DNA from: Pseudomonadota bacterium
GTDB lineage: Bacteria; Myxococcota_A; Polyangia; Polyangiales; JAKSBK01
DNA length: 38,160 bases
Direction of reading: 5' to 3'
Assembly (NCBI GenBank): GCA_022361155.1
Contig: JAKSBK010000566.1
Coordinates: 1-38,160, forward strand
The notes beneath the pieces are model-generated. The model made no database searches. It worked only from the letters and a program-made list of their open reading frames with translations, and had not been told where the DNA came from. The position numbers and the translations under genes are program-made. Positions 15,952-23,704 of this stretch are shown here, in pieces. The stretch's first letter is position 1, and each line of letters opens with the position of its first letter.

Positions 15952-16541
15952 TCGCCGCCGACGAGCTCGAGGCACTAGTCGATGTGCTCCGAGGCGGAGG
16001 GGTTGTTGCGTGCGCGACCGAGACCCAGATGGGGCTTCTCGCCGACGCCCTGAGCGAAGCGGCGGTCGCCAAGGTGTGCCTGCTAAAGAACCGTCCCGAC
16101 GGCGTGCCGCTTGCGGTGCTGATCCCGTCGCCACGCAGTGTTTCTGCGGTGGCGAGGGAGTTCCCCGAGGCGGCCAGCTCGCTCGCGGACCGCTGCTGGC
16201 CAGGACCGCTGACTGTGCTCGTGCGGGTGCGCGCCGGTTTGCCAGCCGCCCTGAGCAAGGACGGCAAGATCGGGGTGCGGATTCCGGGGCCCAGCCCAGC
16301 TCGCGAGCTCGTGCGTGCCTTCGGCTCACCGCTGACGGCCACCAGCGCCAATCTGAGCGGGCAGGCCGTGGCCCGGGACGGCGAGCACGCCCGAGTGGTT
16401 TTCGGCGCCGAGCTCGACGCCGCCGTCGCCGGCACCGCGCCCGGCGGGCTGCCCTCCACCGTGGTCGACACCACGGTGCATCCGCCGCAGCTGGTTCGGC
16501 GCGGCGCGGTTCGAATTGATGGCGGCGGTTCGGATCGATAG
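15948..16541 (+). CDS. Sua5/YciO/YrdC family protein (threonylcarbamoyl-AMP synthase-like)
   Basis: Members of this family make threonylcarbamoyl-adenylate from threonine, bicarbonate and ATP for the t6A modification of ANN-decoding tRNAs. I start at GTG 15948, which overlaps the purD stop by four bases; the product has 197 residues. Family features are GGGVVACATETQMGLLADAL (17-36), VCLLKNRPDGVPLAVLI (43-59), CWPGPLTVLVRVRAGLP, GVRIPGPSPARELVRAFG and PLTATSANLSGQ. The signature normally PTETVYGLGADA reads ATETQMGLLADA here, so it may be a YciO-type paralogue rather than the essential enzyme. Whether another copy exists cannot be seen. A 19-bp tandem repeat begins at its stop codon. Confidence 0.88.
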   Translation: MIAADELEALVDVLRGGGVVACATETQMGLLADALSEAAVAKVCLLKNRPDGVPLAVLIPSPRSVSAVAREFPEAASSLADRCWPGPLTVLVRVRAGLPAALSKDGKIGVRIPGPSPARELVRAFGSPLTATSANLSGQAVARDGEHARVVFGAELDAAVAGTAPGGLPSTVVDTTVHPPQLVRRGAVRIDGGGSDR

Positions 16542-16635
16542 CGGCTGGGGGAAGATAGGGCGGCTAGGGGAAGACAGGGCGGCTGGGGGAAGACAGGGCG
16601 GTTGGGGAAGACAGGGCGGCTGGGGGAAGACAAGG
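16541..16635. repeat. 19-bp minisatellite, five copies, starting at a stop codon
   Basis: Five consecutive units of GCGGCTGGGGGAAGACAGG begin at 16541, 16560, 16579, 16598 and 16616; unit 4 is one base shorter and the others differ by one or two bases. The first base of unit 1 is the last base of the TAG of the preceding gene. The plus strand is strongly purine-rich (GGGGGAAGA). It lies in the spacer before the next small gene. Confidence 0.9.
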
Positions 16636-16721
16636 TCTTTTTGACAGTCGGGCAGCGGCGCGATATTTGTCACGTCGGGTGTGGATGGAGCAACACACGC
16701 GGTTCACCCCCCGGAGGCACG

Positions 16722-16985
16722 ATGGCGCTGATCGAGTCGGACGAGGCGGCACGGCGGCTTGCAAGGGCGATAGCCAGCGATCTTTCACTGTACAACGAAG
16801 AGAAGGTTGTGGAGGGGATCAGCAACGACAACCTCTTCGAAGTGCTCTCGGAAGAGCTCGAGGAGGGGCGTGCACTGTTCAAGAGCAGAGTGACCCCAGA
16901 GCTGTTTGCACGTAACTTCTACGATCGCGCGGTCATCGACATTCTGGTTCGATCCAAAGCGCACGTTGAGTCCAAGATGTGGTGA
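16722..16985 (+). CDS. Small conserved-looking acidic protein of unknown function
   Basis: I start at ATG 16722, four bases after GGAGG (16713-16717), giving 87 residues; the frame is open upstream, but that part is translated repeat. The protein is mostly helical and charged (SDEAARRLARAIASDLSLYN, KVVEGISNDNLFEVLSEELE, GRALFKSRVTPELFARNFYD, AVIDILVRSKAHVESKMW). There is no signal peptide and no membrane segment. It is reminiscent of small conserved proteins of unknown function in Myxococcota, but I cannot name a family. Its 3' end meets the pseudouridine synthase gene, so they are probably co-transcribed. Confidence 0.75.
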   Translation: MALIESDEAARRLARAIASDLSLYNEEKVVEGISNDNLFEVLSEELEEGRALFKSRVTPELFARNFYDRAVIDILVRSKAHVESKMW

Positions 16986-17940
16986 TCGCGGACGCGGAGA
17001 CACGCTGACTGCGCGGGAGCCCTTCGAGCTGGTTATTCGCCCCGACGAGGTGGGCTGCCGGCTGGATCGGATCCTGGTCGCACGCGAACCCGGGCTGTCG
17101 CGTTCCACCTGGAAGCGTTGGCTTGTCGAGGGCCGCGTTCTGGTCGATGGAACACCCGTTCGGGCGAATACCCGGCCTCGCACCGGTGCTGTCGTGCACG
17201 TGCATCCACCGCCAGCCGAGCCTGTGGAGCTCGGCGCCGAGGTCATCGCGCTCGACGTGCTGTTCGAAGACACCCACCTCATCGTGATCGACAAGCCGGC
17301 CGGACTCGTGGTCCATCCCGGCCCAGGACACGCGACGGGCACGCTCGTCAATGCGTTGGCCGAGCGGCTCACGGAGCTGGTTGGCAGCGATCCGGTGCGT
17401 CCTGGCATCGTGCACCGACTCGACAAGGACACTAGCGGCGTGATGGTCGTAGCGAAAGCCCACGAAGCGCAGCAGGCACTTCGCCGCCAATTCCAGGCCC
17501 ACGACATCGAACGCCAGTATCACGCGATCGCGCGTGGTCAGGTGCCGACGAAGCTACACCTCGATACACTCCACGGCCGTCACCCGGTGGATCGAAAGCG
17601 CTTCACCTCCAGACTGCAGCGAGGCCGGCGTGCCATAACCGAGGTGCAGGTCCTGGAGCCGCTCCACGCGTGCGCCTTGGTGCGCTGCCGTCTGCAGACC
17701 GGACGCACGCACCAGATTCGAATGCAGCTTGCCGAGCGCGACCACCCTCTGCTGGGCGACCCGGTCTACGGGCGAGCGCCCAGGGATCCGCGCCTGAGGG
17801 CAGCGGCGTTGAAGCTCGGTCGCCAGGCCCTACACGCCAGCACCCTTGGCTTCCGCCACCCGCTGAGCGGCCGCTACCTGGAGTTTGCCAGCGAGCTGCC
17901 GCACGACCTGCGGGTCGCGCTCGACGCCCTGCGTCGCTAG
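16966..17940 (+). CDS. RluD-type 23S rRNA pseudouridine synthase
   Basis: RluA-family enzymes convert specific uridines in 23S rRNA to pseudouridine. The protein has an N-terminal S4 RNA-binding domain (GCRLDRILVAREPGLSRSTW) and the catalytic domain with IVIDKPAGLVVHPGPGH, VRPGIVHRLDKDTSGVMVV (catalytic Asp in HRLD), LQTGRTHQIRMQ and LGDPVYG. The start is unsettled. The longest frame begins at a TTG (16906) deep inside the previous gene. TTG 16966, chosen here, gives 324 residues, a normal RluD length, with a 20-base overlap. CTG 17005 has GGAG (16996-16999) five bases upstream and would not overlap. GTG 17050 would cut into the S4 domain. RluC or RluA-like specificity is possible; context suggests RluD. 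Confidence 0.92.
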   Translation: MSPRCGDRGRGDTLTAREPFELVIRPDEVGCRLDRILVAREPGLSRSTWKRWLVEGRVLVDGTPVRANTRPRTGAVVHVHPPPAEPVELGAEVIALDVLFEDTHLIVIDKPAGLVVHPGPGHATGTLVNALAERLTELVGSDPVRPGIVHRLDKDTSGVMVVAKAHEAQQALRRQFQAHDIERQYHAIARGQVPTKLHLDTLHGRHPVDRKRFTSRLQRGRRAITEVQVLEPLHACALVRCRLQTGRTHQIRMQLAERDHPLLGDPVYGRAPRDPRLRAAALKLGRQALHASTLGFRHPLSGRYLEFASELPHDLRVALDALRR

Positions 17941-17944
17941 CTTT

Positions 17945-18066
17945 GTTCCTGCCCAGAATGGCGCCATAGCCGCTTACGGCCTCGAAAAAATCCTCAAAAT
18001 AGCGCTGCTATTCCTGCGGTTTTTTCTCCGGGCGCGCTGGCTCTGGCATCCATTCTGAGCAGGAAC
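17945..18066. repeat. Large palindromic element, copy B (REP/MITE-like)
   Basis: It begins four bases after the stop codon of the pseudouridine synthase. The outer arms GTTCCTGC (17945-17952) and GCAGGAAC (18059-18066) pair perfectly but are unrelated in sequence to the arms of copy A. CAGAATGGCGCCA and TGGCATCCATTCTG are shared with copy A and pair with each other. The inner stem is GAAAAAA with TTTTTTC, where copy A has GCAGCG with CGCTGC. The centre, AATAGC-GCT-GCTATT, is identical. The exchange of one paired stem for another suggests selection for folding rather than sequence. Confidence 0.85.
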
Positions 18067-18085
18067 GGGCATTCTCGGACGGGTC

Positions 18086-18775
18086 CTAACCCGAACTCAG
18101 CGCCGACATGCCGCGCTGAGCATTCACGTACATGTCGATGTTCCGAAACACCACGAAGACCTTCTTGGCCTTGCTGGCCCTCGCATACGCCATGGCACGA
18201 TCGACGTGGTCGTCGGTGTACCTGGACCGATAACCGGACGGCCCGGGCAGCCTAAGATAAAGAACGGTGTTCGAGAGCCTCCCCGCCGGGGTCCCTGAGT
18301 GATCCAGCTGGTCCGTCAGCGGATCCACGGCCACGCTGACGGGGGCGTCTTTGATCGTAGCCAGCACGTCCTGCACGGACCAGGCCTGTAGGTCCAGCAC
18401 AGGCCGGGGTCCACGCGTGCCCATGAGGCGAGGCAACGCAAGCGCGAATCGGCGCAGCTTGGTGCGATTCGGCTTGCTCGCGGCGAATTCGTCGCCGGCA
18501 CGGTACACGACCGCCACAGCGGCCAGGGTGCGCGCAAGTTGCGCGATAGTCTTGACCGTTTCGGTGTTCGTCTTGTCCACGGAGAAGCCGGCCTTCGAGA
18601 GGGTTCCCGGTGCCAACACGCTGAAACCAAAGCCTTCGGGGCACTCCCGTTGCCAGCGGCGCACGGTCCCTCCGCCGGGAATGCCGAGCTCGGTCTGGTT
18701 GATCTCCACCGCCATGAACTCCCGGAAGTAGCGACTCGTCGCCACCGGGAAACCCGCACAAGCTACGAAAATCAT
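18086..18775 (-). CDS. DUF72 (YecE-like) family protein
   Basis: This 229-residue protein belongs by pattern to the DUF72 family, a TIM-barrel-like fold of unknown biochemical role. Visible signatures are FREFMAVEINQTELGIP with TVRRWQRECPEGFGFSVLAP, which corresponds to the family's 'F..VE.N.TFY..P..ETV..W...TP..F.F..K.P', then LYLRLPGPSGYRSRYTDDHV, KVFVVFRNIDMYVNAQR (the family's 'Y.yFNN...G.A..nA') and a central VLDLQAW. The usual N-terminal 'GTSGWSY' is replaced by ACAGFPVATSRYFREF, so it is a divergent member. A TATACT sequence lies eight bases before the ATG and no Shine-Dalgarno is seen. It converges with the pseudouridine synthase across palindromic element B. Confidence 0.8.
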   Translation of the reverse strand: MIFVACAGFPVATSRYFREFMAVEINQTELGIPGGGTVRRWQRECPEGFGFSVLAPGTLSKAGFSVDKTNTETVKTIAQLARTLAAVAVVYRAGDEFAASKPNRTKLRRFALALPRLMGTRGPRPVLDLQAWSVQDVLATIKDAPVSVAVDPLTDQLDHSGTPAGRLSNTVLYLRLPGPSGYRSRYTDDHVDRAMAYARASKAKKVFVVFRNIDMYVNAQRGMSALSSG

Positions 18776-18783
18776 GGGCGCGG

Positions 18784-18789
18784 AGTATA
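18784..18789 (-). promoter_or_regulatory. Candidate -10 element for a leaderless DUF72 transcript
   Basis: On the minus strand TATACT ends eight bases before the ATG at 18775, in the context GGTATACTCC. Transcription would then start at or next to the ATG, and no ribosome site is visible. No good -35 element was found at 17-bp spacing. Confidence 0.35.
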
Positions 18790-18852
18790 CCGACTGCTCA
18801 GGAACCTTTCACTGAGAAGGCTCCAAAGTAGGCTCACTCGATTCCGGCAAGC

Positions 18853-18869
18853 CACCGCCTCTGGCGGTG
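18853..18869. terminator. GC-rich hairpin after the NTF2-like lipoprotein gene
   Basis: CACCGCC and GGCGGTG pair perfectly over seven bases around a three-base loop (TCT). It lies about 130 bp beyond the stop of the minus-strand lipoprotein gene. No U-run follows on either strand, so a terminator role is only possible. Confidence 0.25.
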
Positions 18870-18996
18870 AGACTCGACAAGGTTGGACCGTCCCGCGGTG
18901 CTTTCCCTGCCCTTGCCCGGACACGTGATGGCCGAGGCGCTCGAAGAAGTCGAACAGGTCGTCTCGATGGTCGGCGGAGAAACCCGGGCAGCGTGC

Positions 18997-19749
18997 TCAG
19001 TCCAGGTCGACGATCTTCCACCGCCCGTCTTCCCGCTGGAAGGTCACGCTCTTGCTTTGCCCGTAGGCCATGGTCGCGTGGTTGCCCACTTGCTCGATAG
19101 GATTGTCGATGTTTTCACTGAGATTGGAAAGCAGACGCTGCGTGTCGTCTCGGTTTTCGCCCTCCCACGCCGCCTTCATCTCTTGGGTGTTGATGCCTCC
19201 TTTGAGCGCGTTGGGCACGAGTCTGAGCACGACCCCGTAGCGCTTGCGCCGCATTGCGCGAATGAAGGTGCGCAACGCAGCTCGCGGAGACGATTGCGGA
19301 TAGAAGTCCACAACGCGTGTTGCGATGCGCCAGCCTCCCGGCTCGCGTACCAACCGCAAGGACTGGCGATCCCCGTAGGCCAGCGTCGCCCATTGTTCGG
19401 CTTGTGCAGGACGACGCAGAAGCGCTCGCACCAGCTGCCGAGCTTCTGCGGGATTACCCTCGATGAGCGCTCGAAACTCCGCAAGAGAAAGCCGAGCGCG
19501 CAAGTCGCGCGCCATCCATCCATAGGCCTCCTCGTAGCGCTCATCCGCCACTGCCGCCGCAAAGGCTCGGGCGCTCGTTCCAGGTTCGGGCCCGGCCGAG
19601 GAGCCATGCGAGCAAGCCGCTCCGAACAGCAGACACGCCGACCCCGCGAGCGTGCACAAGCGGCGACCACGGCGCTCATGACGCTCATGATGCGCCGGGC
19701 TGTAACTTCCGCTTCCGGCTGGTGCTTGCTGCGCGAGCGTGCGGTGCAT
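18997..19749 (-). CDS. Predicted lipoprotein with a duplicated NTF2-like domain
   Basis: The 250-residue product has a signal of RRGRRLCTLAGSACLLFGAAC ending in lipobox GAAC (Cys 46). The mature part consists of two similar halves. The first has FAAAVADERYEEAYGWM and ends WATLAYGDRQSLRLVREPGG plus WRIA; the second has FIRAMRRKRYGVVLRLV and ends ATMAYGQSKSVTFQREDG plus RWKIVDLD. This internal repeat, a helix followed by a strand ending in G.W.I, suits the NTF2/SnoaL-like or DUF4878-type fold, often binding small molecules or proteins. There are no catalytic residues that I can name. The N-terminal part before the signal is long; a later start is possible, but no ATG or GTG with a ribosome site was seen. 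It is divergent from the TPR gene. Confidence 0.7.
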   Translation of the reverse strand: MHRTLAQQAPAGSGSYSPAHHERHERRGRRLCTLAGSACLLFGAACSHGSSAGPEPGTSARAFAAAVADERYEEAYGWMARDLRARLSLAEFRALIEGNPAEARQLVRALLRRPAQAEQWATLAYGDRQSLRLVREPGGWRIATRVVDFYPQSSPRAALRTFIRAMRRKRYGVVLRLVPNALKGGINTQEMKAAWEGENRDDTQRLLSNLSENIDNPIEQVGNHATMAYGQSKSVTFQREDGRWKIVDLD

Positions 19750-19847
19750 CCCTACTCCAACGAAGCTGCCGCGATCGGGACGCTGGACCCCGATCGGGCC
19801 AGAACCTGGACATCAAGGTAGTGTCGTCCGAGTTTCCCCCGGTCTGG

Positions 19848-19853
19848 TACAAT
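19848..19853 (+). promoter_or_regulatory. Candidate -10 element for a leaderless TPR-gene transcript
   Basis: TACAAT ends nine bases before the GTG at 19863, with no Shine-Dalgarno between them. The spacing suits transcription starting at, or two to four bases before, the GTG. No convincing -35 element was found. Confidence 0.3.
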
Positions 19854-19862
19854 TGCAACGTT

Positions 19863-22583
19863 GTGACCAGAGGTAGTGGCGAGCAGACCGCCGGTAATCT
19901 GGATGCGCGGTTGCTGCGTTTCCGTTCCAATTGGCGGGCTGAGGACGCGGTCAGGTTGGCCAGCGATCTGCTGGCAGCAGGCAGGATCCGGGATGCCAGA
20001 CAGGTGGCGCGTGCCAACCCTCGGGTAGAGGGCTCCGAGGCCAAGCTGCTCGTGCTGCAGGGACGCGCCTACTACGAGGAGCAGGAATTGGCGCGCGCGC
20101 AGACGTCGCTGATCGAAGCAGCGCGCCGAGATCCAACGTACGCGCCCGCTTATCGCTGGTTGGGACAGGTGCTGCTGCGGCGCGGCGACCCGGACCGTGC
20201 AGAACGCGTACTGTCACGGGCGTGCTCCCTGGACCCCGCCGACGAGCAAGCCGGCGAGCTTCGCCGCAGGGCTGGCCGCCTGGCCGGGCTTACACGCACC
20301 AGTGAGCCTGCCACACGCGCCGCCGAGGATGACCGCGAGATGGACACGACGGCGGTAGGCCGATACTCTCGATCGCGACCAAGCACTACAGGGGAGACCC
20401 CCGAACAAGCGAGCGTCGCGCGCCTTTCGGAACCCTCAGTCGCCTCACCCATCAGGATGGCCGGCGACGCGTTGCGTACCCGACACGATCAGCTTCCAGC
20501 CAAGACGCCGGATACGCTACGGCATGCTATCTCGAATGAGCCCAGCCCCAGCGAGGATGAGTTCCCGGGCGCAAGAAACAAGCTTCCTGCGTCCGAACAT
20601 CCGGCGCAGGATACGCCACGGCCGGTGCGGGACACGCCGCAGCCAGCGAGCTTGCACCCGAGCAGCGCGGCGCGGTTGCCGGCACGCGCAAACGGAGCTT
20701 ACCAGCATGTCGCGGGTGAGACAGAAACCCTGGAATTGGCGCCGGACGCCGATGCGTTCCGTGAGGTGATTCAGCCTCGCAGCACGCTGCGGGTCTTGCT
20801 GGCGTGGATCGCCGTTGCAGGCGTGATCGCGGGCATCGCTTACTGGAGCTGGCTGCAGCGGCGCGAGCTTGTGGAGCTTGCGGGTTTGGTGGCGCCCCAG
20901 CCGGAAGGCCAACCGGTTGCCGGCAGCATGCCGGCGGCACCCCCGGCGGCATCCCCGGCGGCACCCCCGGCGGCACCGACTCCCCCCCCGGCGGCCAAGC
21001 GCGTCCCGCCCGACGTTCCGCCGGTGGCCGCTGGGGAAGCGCGCCAGGCCTGGCAGGACGCGCGTCGGCTGCGAGAGGCTGGACAGCTGGAGGATGCGCT
21101 GATCGCACTAGAACGGGCAGCGGAGTACGAAGGTCAGGGCCGGCTGGATGCGGAGAGTCTGGCCGCCGAGGCCCACGCTCTAGCGCAGTCCTCGTCTGAG
21201 CACCACGATCTCGAGATTGCTCAGCGAGCTGCCGAGATTTCCCTGCATCTTCGGCCCGACGTGCTGGCGCAGCGCCAGTTGCTCGCCGATGTCTTGATCC
21301 GCCGGGGCTACGGCAAGCGCGCCCTCGGGGTCTTGCAGCGGACGCACACGAGTGAGCCGGGGGTGTTGCTGTTGCGTGCGAGGGCCGCGCTGTTGACGGC
21401 GGAGCCCAAGGCGATCGAGCAGGCGCTCGAGCGGCTGCAGGGTCATGCCACGTCGCATCCCGACCGTGATCCGACAACGCAAGCGCTGTTGCTCCGACTG
21501 CGCGTGCAGTTGCGCAGCGCGCAGGGGGAGTCGGCCGATCACAAGCTGCTCCGCCAAGCGATCCGGCTCGCAAAACGGTCCCCTCGCAACCACGATGCCG
21601 CCTTGGCCTTGATCGAGGCCGCCCTGAGCGCGCATCGATTCGCGCTGGCCGAGCCTGTGCTCAAACGGCTGAGCCCCAATAGACCGCGTGACCCGCTCGT
21701 GGAGTACCTGCACGGGCGCGTGAAGCGCGCGCTGGGAGCTGTCGATGCTGCAGAGACCCACTTGCGCAAGGCGGTTGCGCTCGCGCCGGCGTATACGCAG
21801 GCCCGGCTTGCGCTCGGCGCGTTGCTCCTGGATCGAGGCGATTATCTCCAGGCCTATCGTGTGTACGAGGACGCGCCTGGGCAGGCACAGCGCTGGGTAC
21901 TCGGCCGACTCGAAGCGCTGACCGGGCTCAAGCGTTTCGACGAAGCCGCGCGCGTGCTTGCCACGATCGCGGAGCCCTGGCGGGATAGACCCTATGTACG
22001 GGAGGCCACGGCGCGCTTCGAGCTCGCGCGCGGCAATCCGCGCAAGGTCGTCAAGATCCTGGCGCCGCTCACCAAGAGCGAGCAGGCAGCTGCCGGGGTC
22101 CTGTGCCTGCACGCGGACGCGTTGTACCGAATCGGCAAGGTGGATCCCGCGGGTGCGCTCTACGATCGTGCCCTTGGAAAGGACCCCGACTTTCCGGAGG
22201 CTTTGATCGGCCGGGCGCGTACCCATACACGTGCGGGCAGCGCCCGCCGCGCCCTCGCCCTGCTCGAACAGGCCGAGCAGAGCCTGAGAGGTCGTGTGCG
22301 CCCCAAGGCGGTCCTGGCGCAGCTGCTGACGCTGCGTGCCGAGACCTATCTCAAGGACAAGAGACTCACCGACGCTCGCGAATCGCTCGAAACGGCGCTC
22401 GGCCTCACGCTGCAGTCGCATGCCCCCGCCGAGGCCTATTTCTTCAGGGGAGAGCTGTTTGCGGCGACGAGAAGCCGGGGTGCGCGAGCCTCGTACCGGG
22501 AATACTTGCGCCGCGCTCCCAAGGGTCGTTTCGCTGCTCGCGCGCGCAAGGCGCTCAAGCCCCGCAAACGCAGAAGGCGTTGA
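19863..22583 (+). CDS. Large membrane-bound TPR protein
   Basis: I start at GTG 19863 because it leaves a normal gap to the divergent lipoprotein; the frame is open back to an ATG at 19722, which would overlap that gene and add residues of no clear character. From there the product has 906 residues. Layout: N-terminal TPR units (about 1-160: RAYYEEQELARAQTSLIEAA, AYRWLGQVLLRRGDPDRAER), a charged, Pro/Thr-rich linker, a membrane helix at about 309-332 (LLAWIAVAGVIAGIAYWSWL), a Pro/Ala linker (PAAPPAAPTPPPAAK), then a long C-terminal TPR array (about 385-900) ending in basic KPRKRRRR. TPR arrays bind other proteins. An AgmX-like lipoprotein follows 33 bp downstream, so they may work together in an envelope complex; that is inference. 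Confidence 0.85.
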   Translation: MTRGSGEQTAGNLDARLLRFRSNWRAEDAVRLASDLLAAGRIRDARQVARANPRVEGSEAKLLVLQGRAYYEEQELARAQTSLIEAARRDPTYAPAYRWLGQVLLRRGDPDRAERVLSRACSLDPADEQAGELRRRAGRLAGLTRTSEPATRAAEDDREMDTTAVGRYSRSRPSTTGETPEQASVARLSEPSVASPIRMAGDALRTRHDQLPAKTPDTLRHAISNEPSPSEDEFPGARNKLPASEHPAQDTPRPVRDTPQPASLHPSSAARLPARANGAYQHVAGETETLELAPDADAFREVIQPRSTLRVLLAWIAVAGVIAGIAYWSWLQRRELVELAGLVAPQPEGQPVAGSMPAAPPAASPAAPPAAPTPPPAAKRVPPDVPPVAAGEARQAWQDARRLREAGQLEDALIALERAAEYEGQGRLDAESLAAEAHALAQSSSEHHDLEIAQRAAEISLHLRPDVLAQRQLLADVLIRRGYGKRALGVLQRTHTSEPGVLLLRARAALLTAEPKAIEQALERLQGHATSHPDRDPTTQALLLRLRVQLRSAQGESADHKLLRQAIRLAKRSPRNHDAALALIEAALSAHRFALAEPVLKRLSPNRPRDPLVEYLHGRVKRALGAVDAAETHLRKAVALAPAYTQARLALGALLLDRGDYLQAYRVYEDAPGQAQRWVLGRLEALTGLKRFDEAARVLATIAEPWRDRPYVREATARFELARGNPRKVVKILAPLTKSEQAAAGVLCLHADALYRIGKVDPAGALYDRALGKDPDFPEALIGRARTHTRAGSARRALALLEQAEQSLRGRVRPKAVLAQLLTLRAETYLKDKRLTDARESLETALGLTLQSHAPAEAYFFRGELFAATRSRGARASYREYLRRAPKGRFAARARKALKPRKRRRR

Positions 22584-22616
22584 CGCAACAGACCCCACAC
22601 GCGCAAGATTACACAG

Positions 22617-23336
22617 ATGGGCCTGCGCTGGTTGCCAGCCGCGTGTCTGCTGATCGCTTGCGGAGCCGGGGCGACACCCGCATCGTCGCGAGCTACCCCA
22701 TCCCCCAGAGCAGCCGCTGCGAGGCCGGCGGACGAGCCAGCCGCAATGACCCACATACAGGTCGAGGGCATCATGGGAACGATCCCCGAGCGCCTGATCG
22801 AGCAGCGCATGTCGGCCAGGCAAGCCCGCCTTGTGCGGTGTTTCCAATCGCGCATGCAGCAGCTCGAGTTCCTGGCGGGCTCGATGGAGCTCCATTTCCG
22901 GGTCGACTCGGAGGGGCGTGTCACGAGGGTAGGACCCCACCGTTCCACGGTCGGGGACCGCGAAACCGAGTTGTGCATGCTGGCCGTCGCGCAGAGCACC
23001 CGCTTTCCGCGGCCCAGCGGCGGGAACGCGGCCGAATTCACCTGGAGCTTCGAGGTCGAGGTGAGCGAGGACGTACGAGCTCCAGTGACCTGGCAGCAGG
23101 TACGGGTAAGCGACTCGATCAAGGAGCATCGCTCGGAGCTCTCCACCTGCCCTGGTTGTAGCGGCTGTGAGCTTACCGCGTACGTCGCCCCCGGCGGCCG
23201 GGTCATGGCAGTCGGCGCGGCCGCCCGGCGACCAATCGGTGAGCGCGCATTCGACTGCGTTGTACGCAGTGTCGCCTCCTGGAGGCTGCCGGACCCTGGT
23301 TCTTATCCAGCCAAGGTGACCTTCCGCCTCCCCTAG
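22617..23336 (+). CDS. Predicted lipoprotein with AgmX/PglI-type C-terminal domain
   Basis: The 239-residue product starts with the lipoprotein signal MGLRWLPAACLLIAC (lipobox LIAC, Cys 15). After an Ala/Pro/Ser linker, residues about 50-150 match the AgmX/PglI C-terminal pattern known in Myxococcota: VEGIMGTIPERLIEQRM, RLVRCFQSRM, GSMELHFRVDSEGRVTRVG, then CMLAVAQSTRFPRPSGGN. That domain (Cys pairs around a GxV...FP.P core) resembles TonB-like C-termini. The remaining part (150-239) has STCPGCSGCEL and a second similar half (LTAYVAPGGRVMAVG, CVVRSVASWRLPDPG), suggesting two copies. It is 33 bp after the TPR gene and likely in its operon. Its stop overlaps the convergent response regulator gene by four bases. 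Confidence 0.75.
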   Translation: MGLRWLPAACLLIACGAGATPASSRATPSPRAAAARPADEPAAMTHIQVEGIMGTIPERLIEQRMSARQARLVRCFQSRMQQLEFLAGSMELHFRVDSEGRVTRVGPHRSTVGDRETELCMLAVAQSTRFPRPSGGNAAEFTWSFEVEVSEDVRAPVTWQQVRVSDSIKEHRSELSTCPGCSGCELTAYVAPGGRVMAVGAAARRPIGERAFDCVVRSVASWRLPDPGSYPAKVTFRLP

Positions 23337-23704
23337 GAGGCGCTTTGCAGAAAGCCTTGCACGCGAGAAACGAGCGTGGCTGGATCCGCGGCCTTGTCGA
23401 TGAAGCCGCTCGCGCCGCAGCTGCGCACCAGGCGCTCTGCCTGTTCCGGCGCGCGAGCCGAATACAGCACAAGTGGACAACTGTGTGAGGCGTCGCAGGT
23501 CCGAGCGATCTGGATCAGCTTGTCTCCCGTGATCGCGGGCAAATTCACATCAACCAGAGCAAGGTCGGGCTTTTCGGCCGTCATGATCTGGCTGAAAGCA
23601 AACGGGCTGCCGCTGCTGACCACCTGATGCCCCGCTTCCTCGAGCGCACGTCGGACGACACGTATGGCCGCGTCGCTATCGTCGATCACCAGGATCTTGG
23701 CCAT
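23333..23704 (-). CDS. Stand-alone response regulator receiver domain (CheY-like)
   Basis: This 123-residue protein is a receiver domain without an output domain. It has KILVIDDSD with the acidic pair D8/D9, the phospho-acceptor D52 in ALVDVNLP, the switch residue S82 in VLYSAR and conserved K104 in FIDKAAD. It is phosphorylated by a histidine kinase that is not in the window. Single-domain regulators of this kind act by binding partner proteins (kinases, motility or polarity proteins). Its 3' end overlaps the convergent AgmX-like gene by four bases. It is divergent from the Cys-rich lipoprotein gene, with nearly 200 bp between them. Confidence 0.93.
   Translation of the reverse strand: MAKILVIDDSDAAIRVVRRALEEAGHQVVSSGSPFAFSQIMTAEKPDLALVDVNLPAITGDKLIQIARTCDASHSCPLVLYSARAPEQAERLVRSCGASGFIDKAADPATLVSRVQGFLQSAS

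Noticed and set aside
21180-23480. 766-residue open frame on the minus strand
   Set aside because: It is antisense to the TPR and AgmX-like genes, has no protein-like motifs, and results from high GC content.
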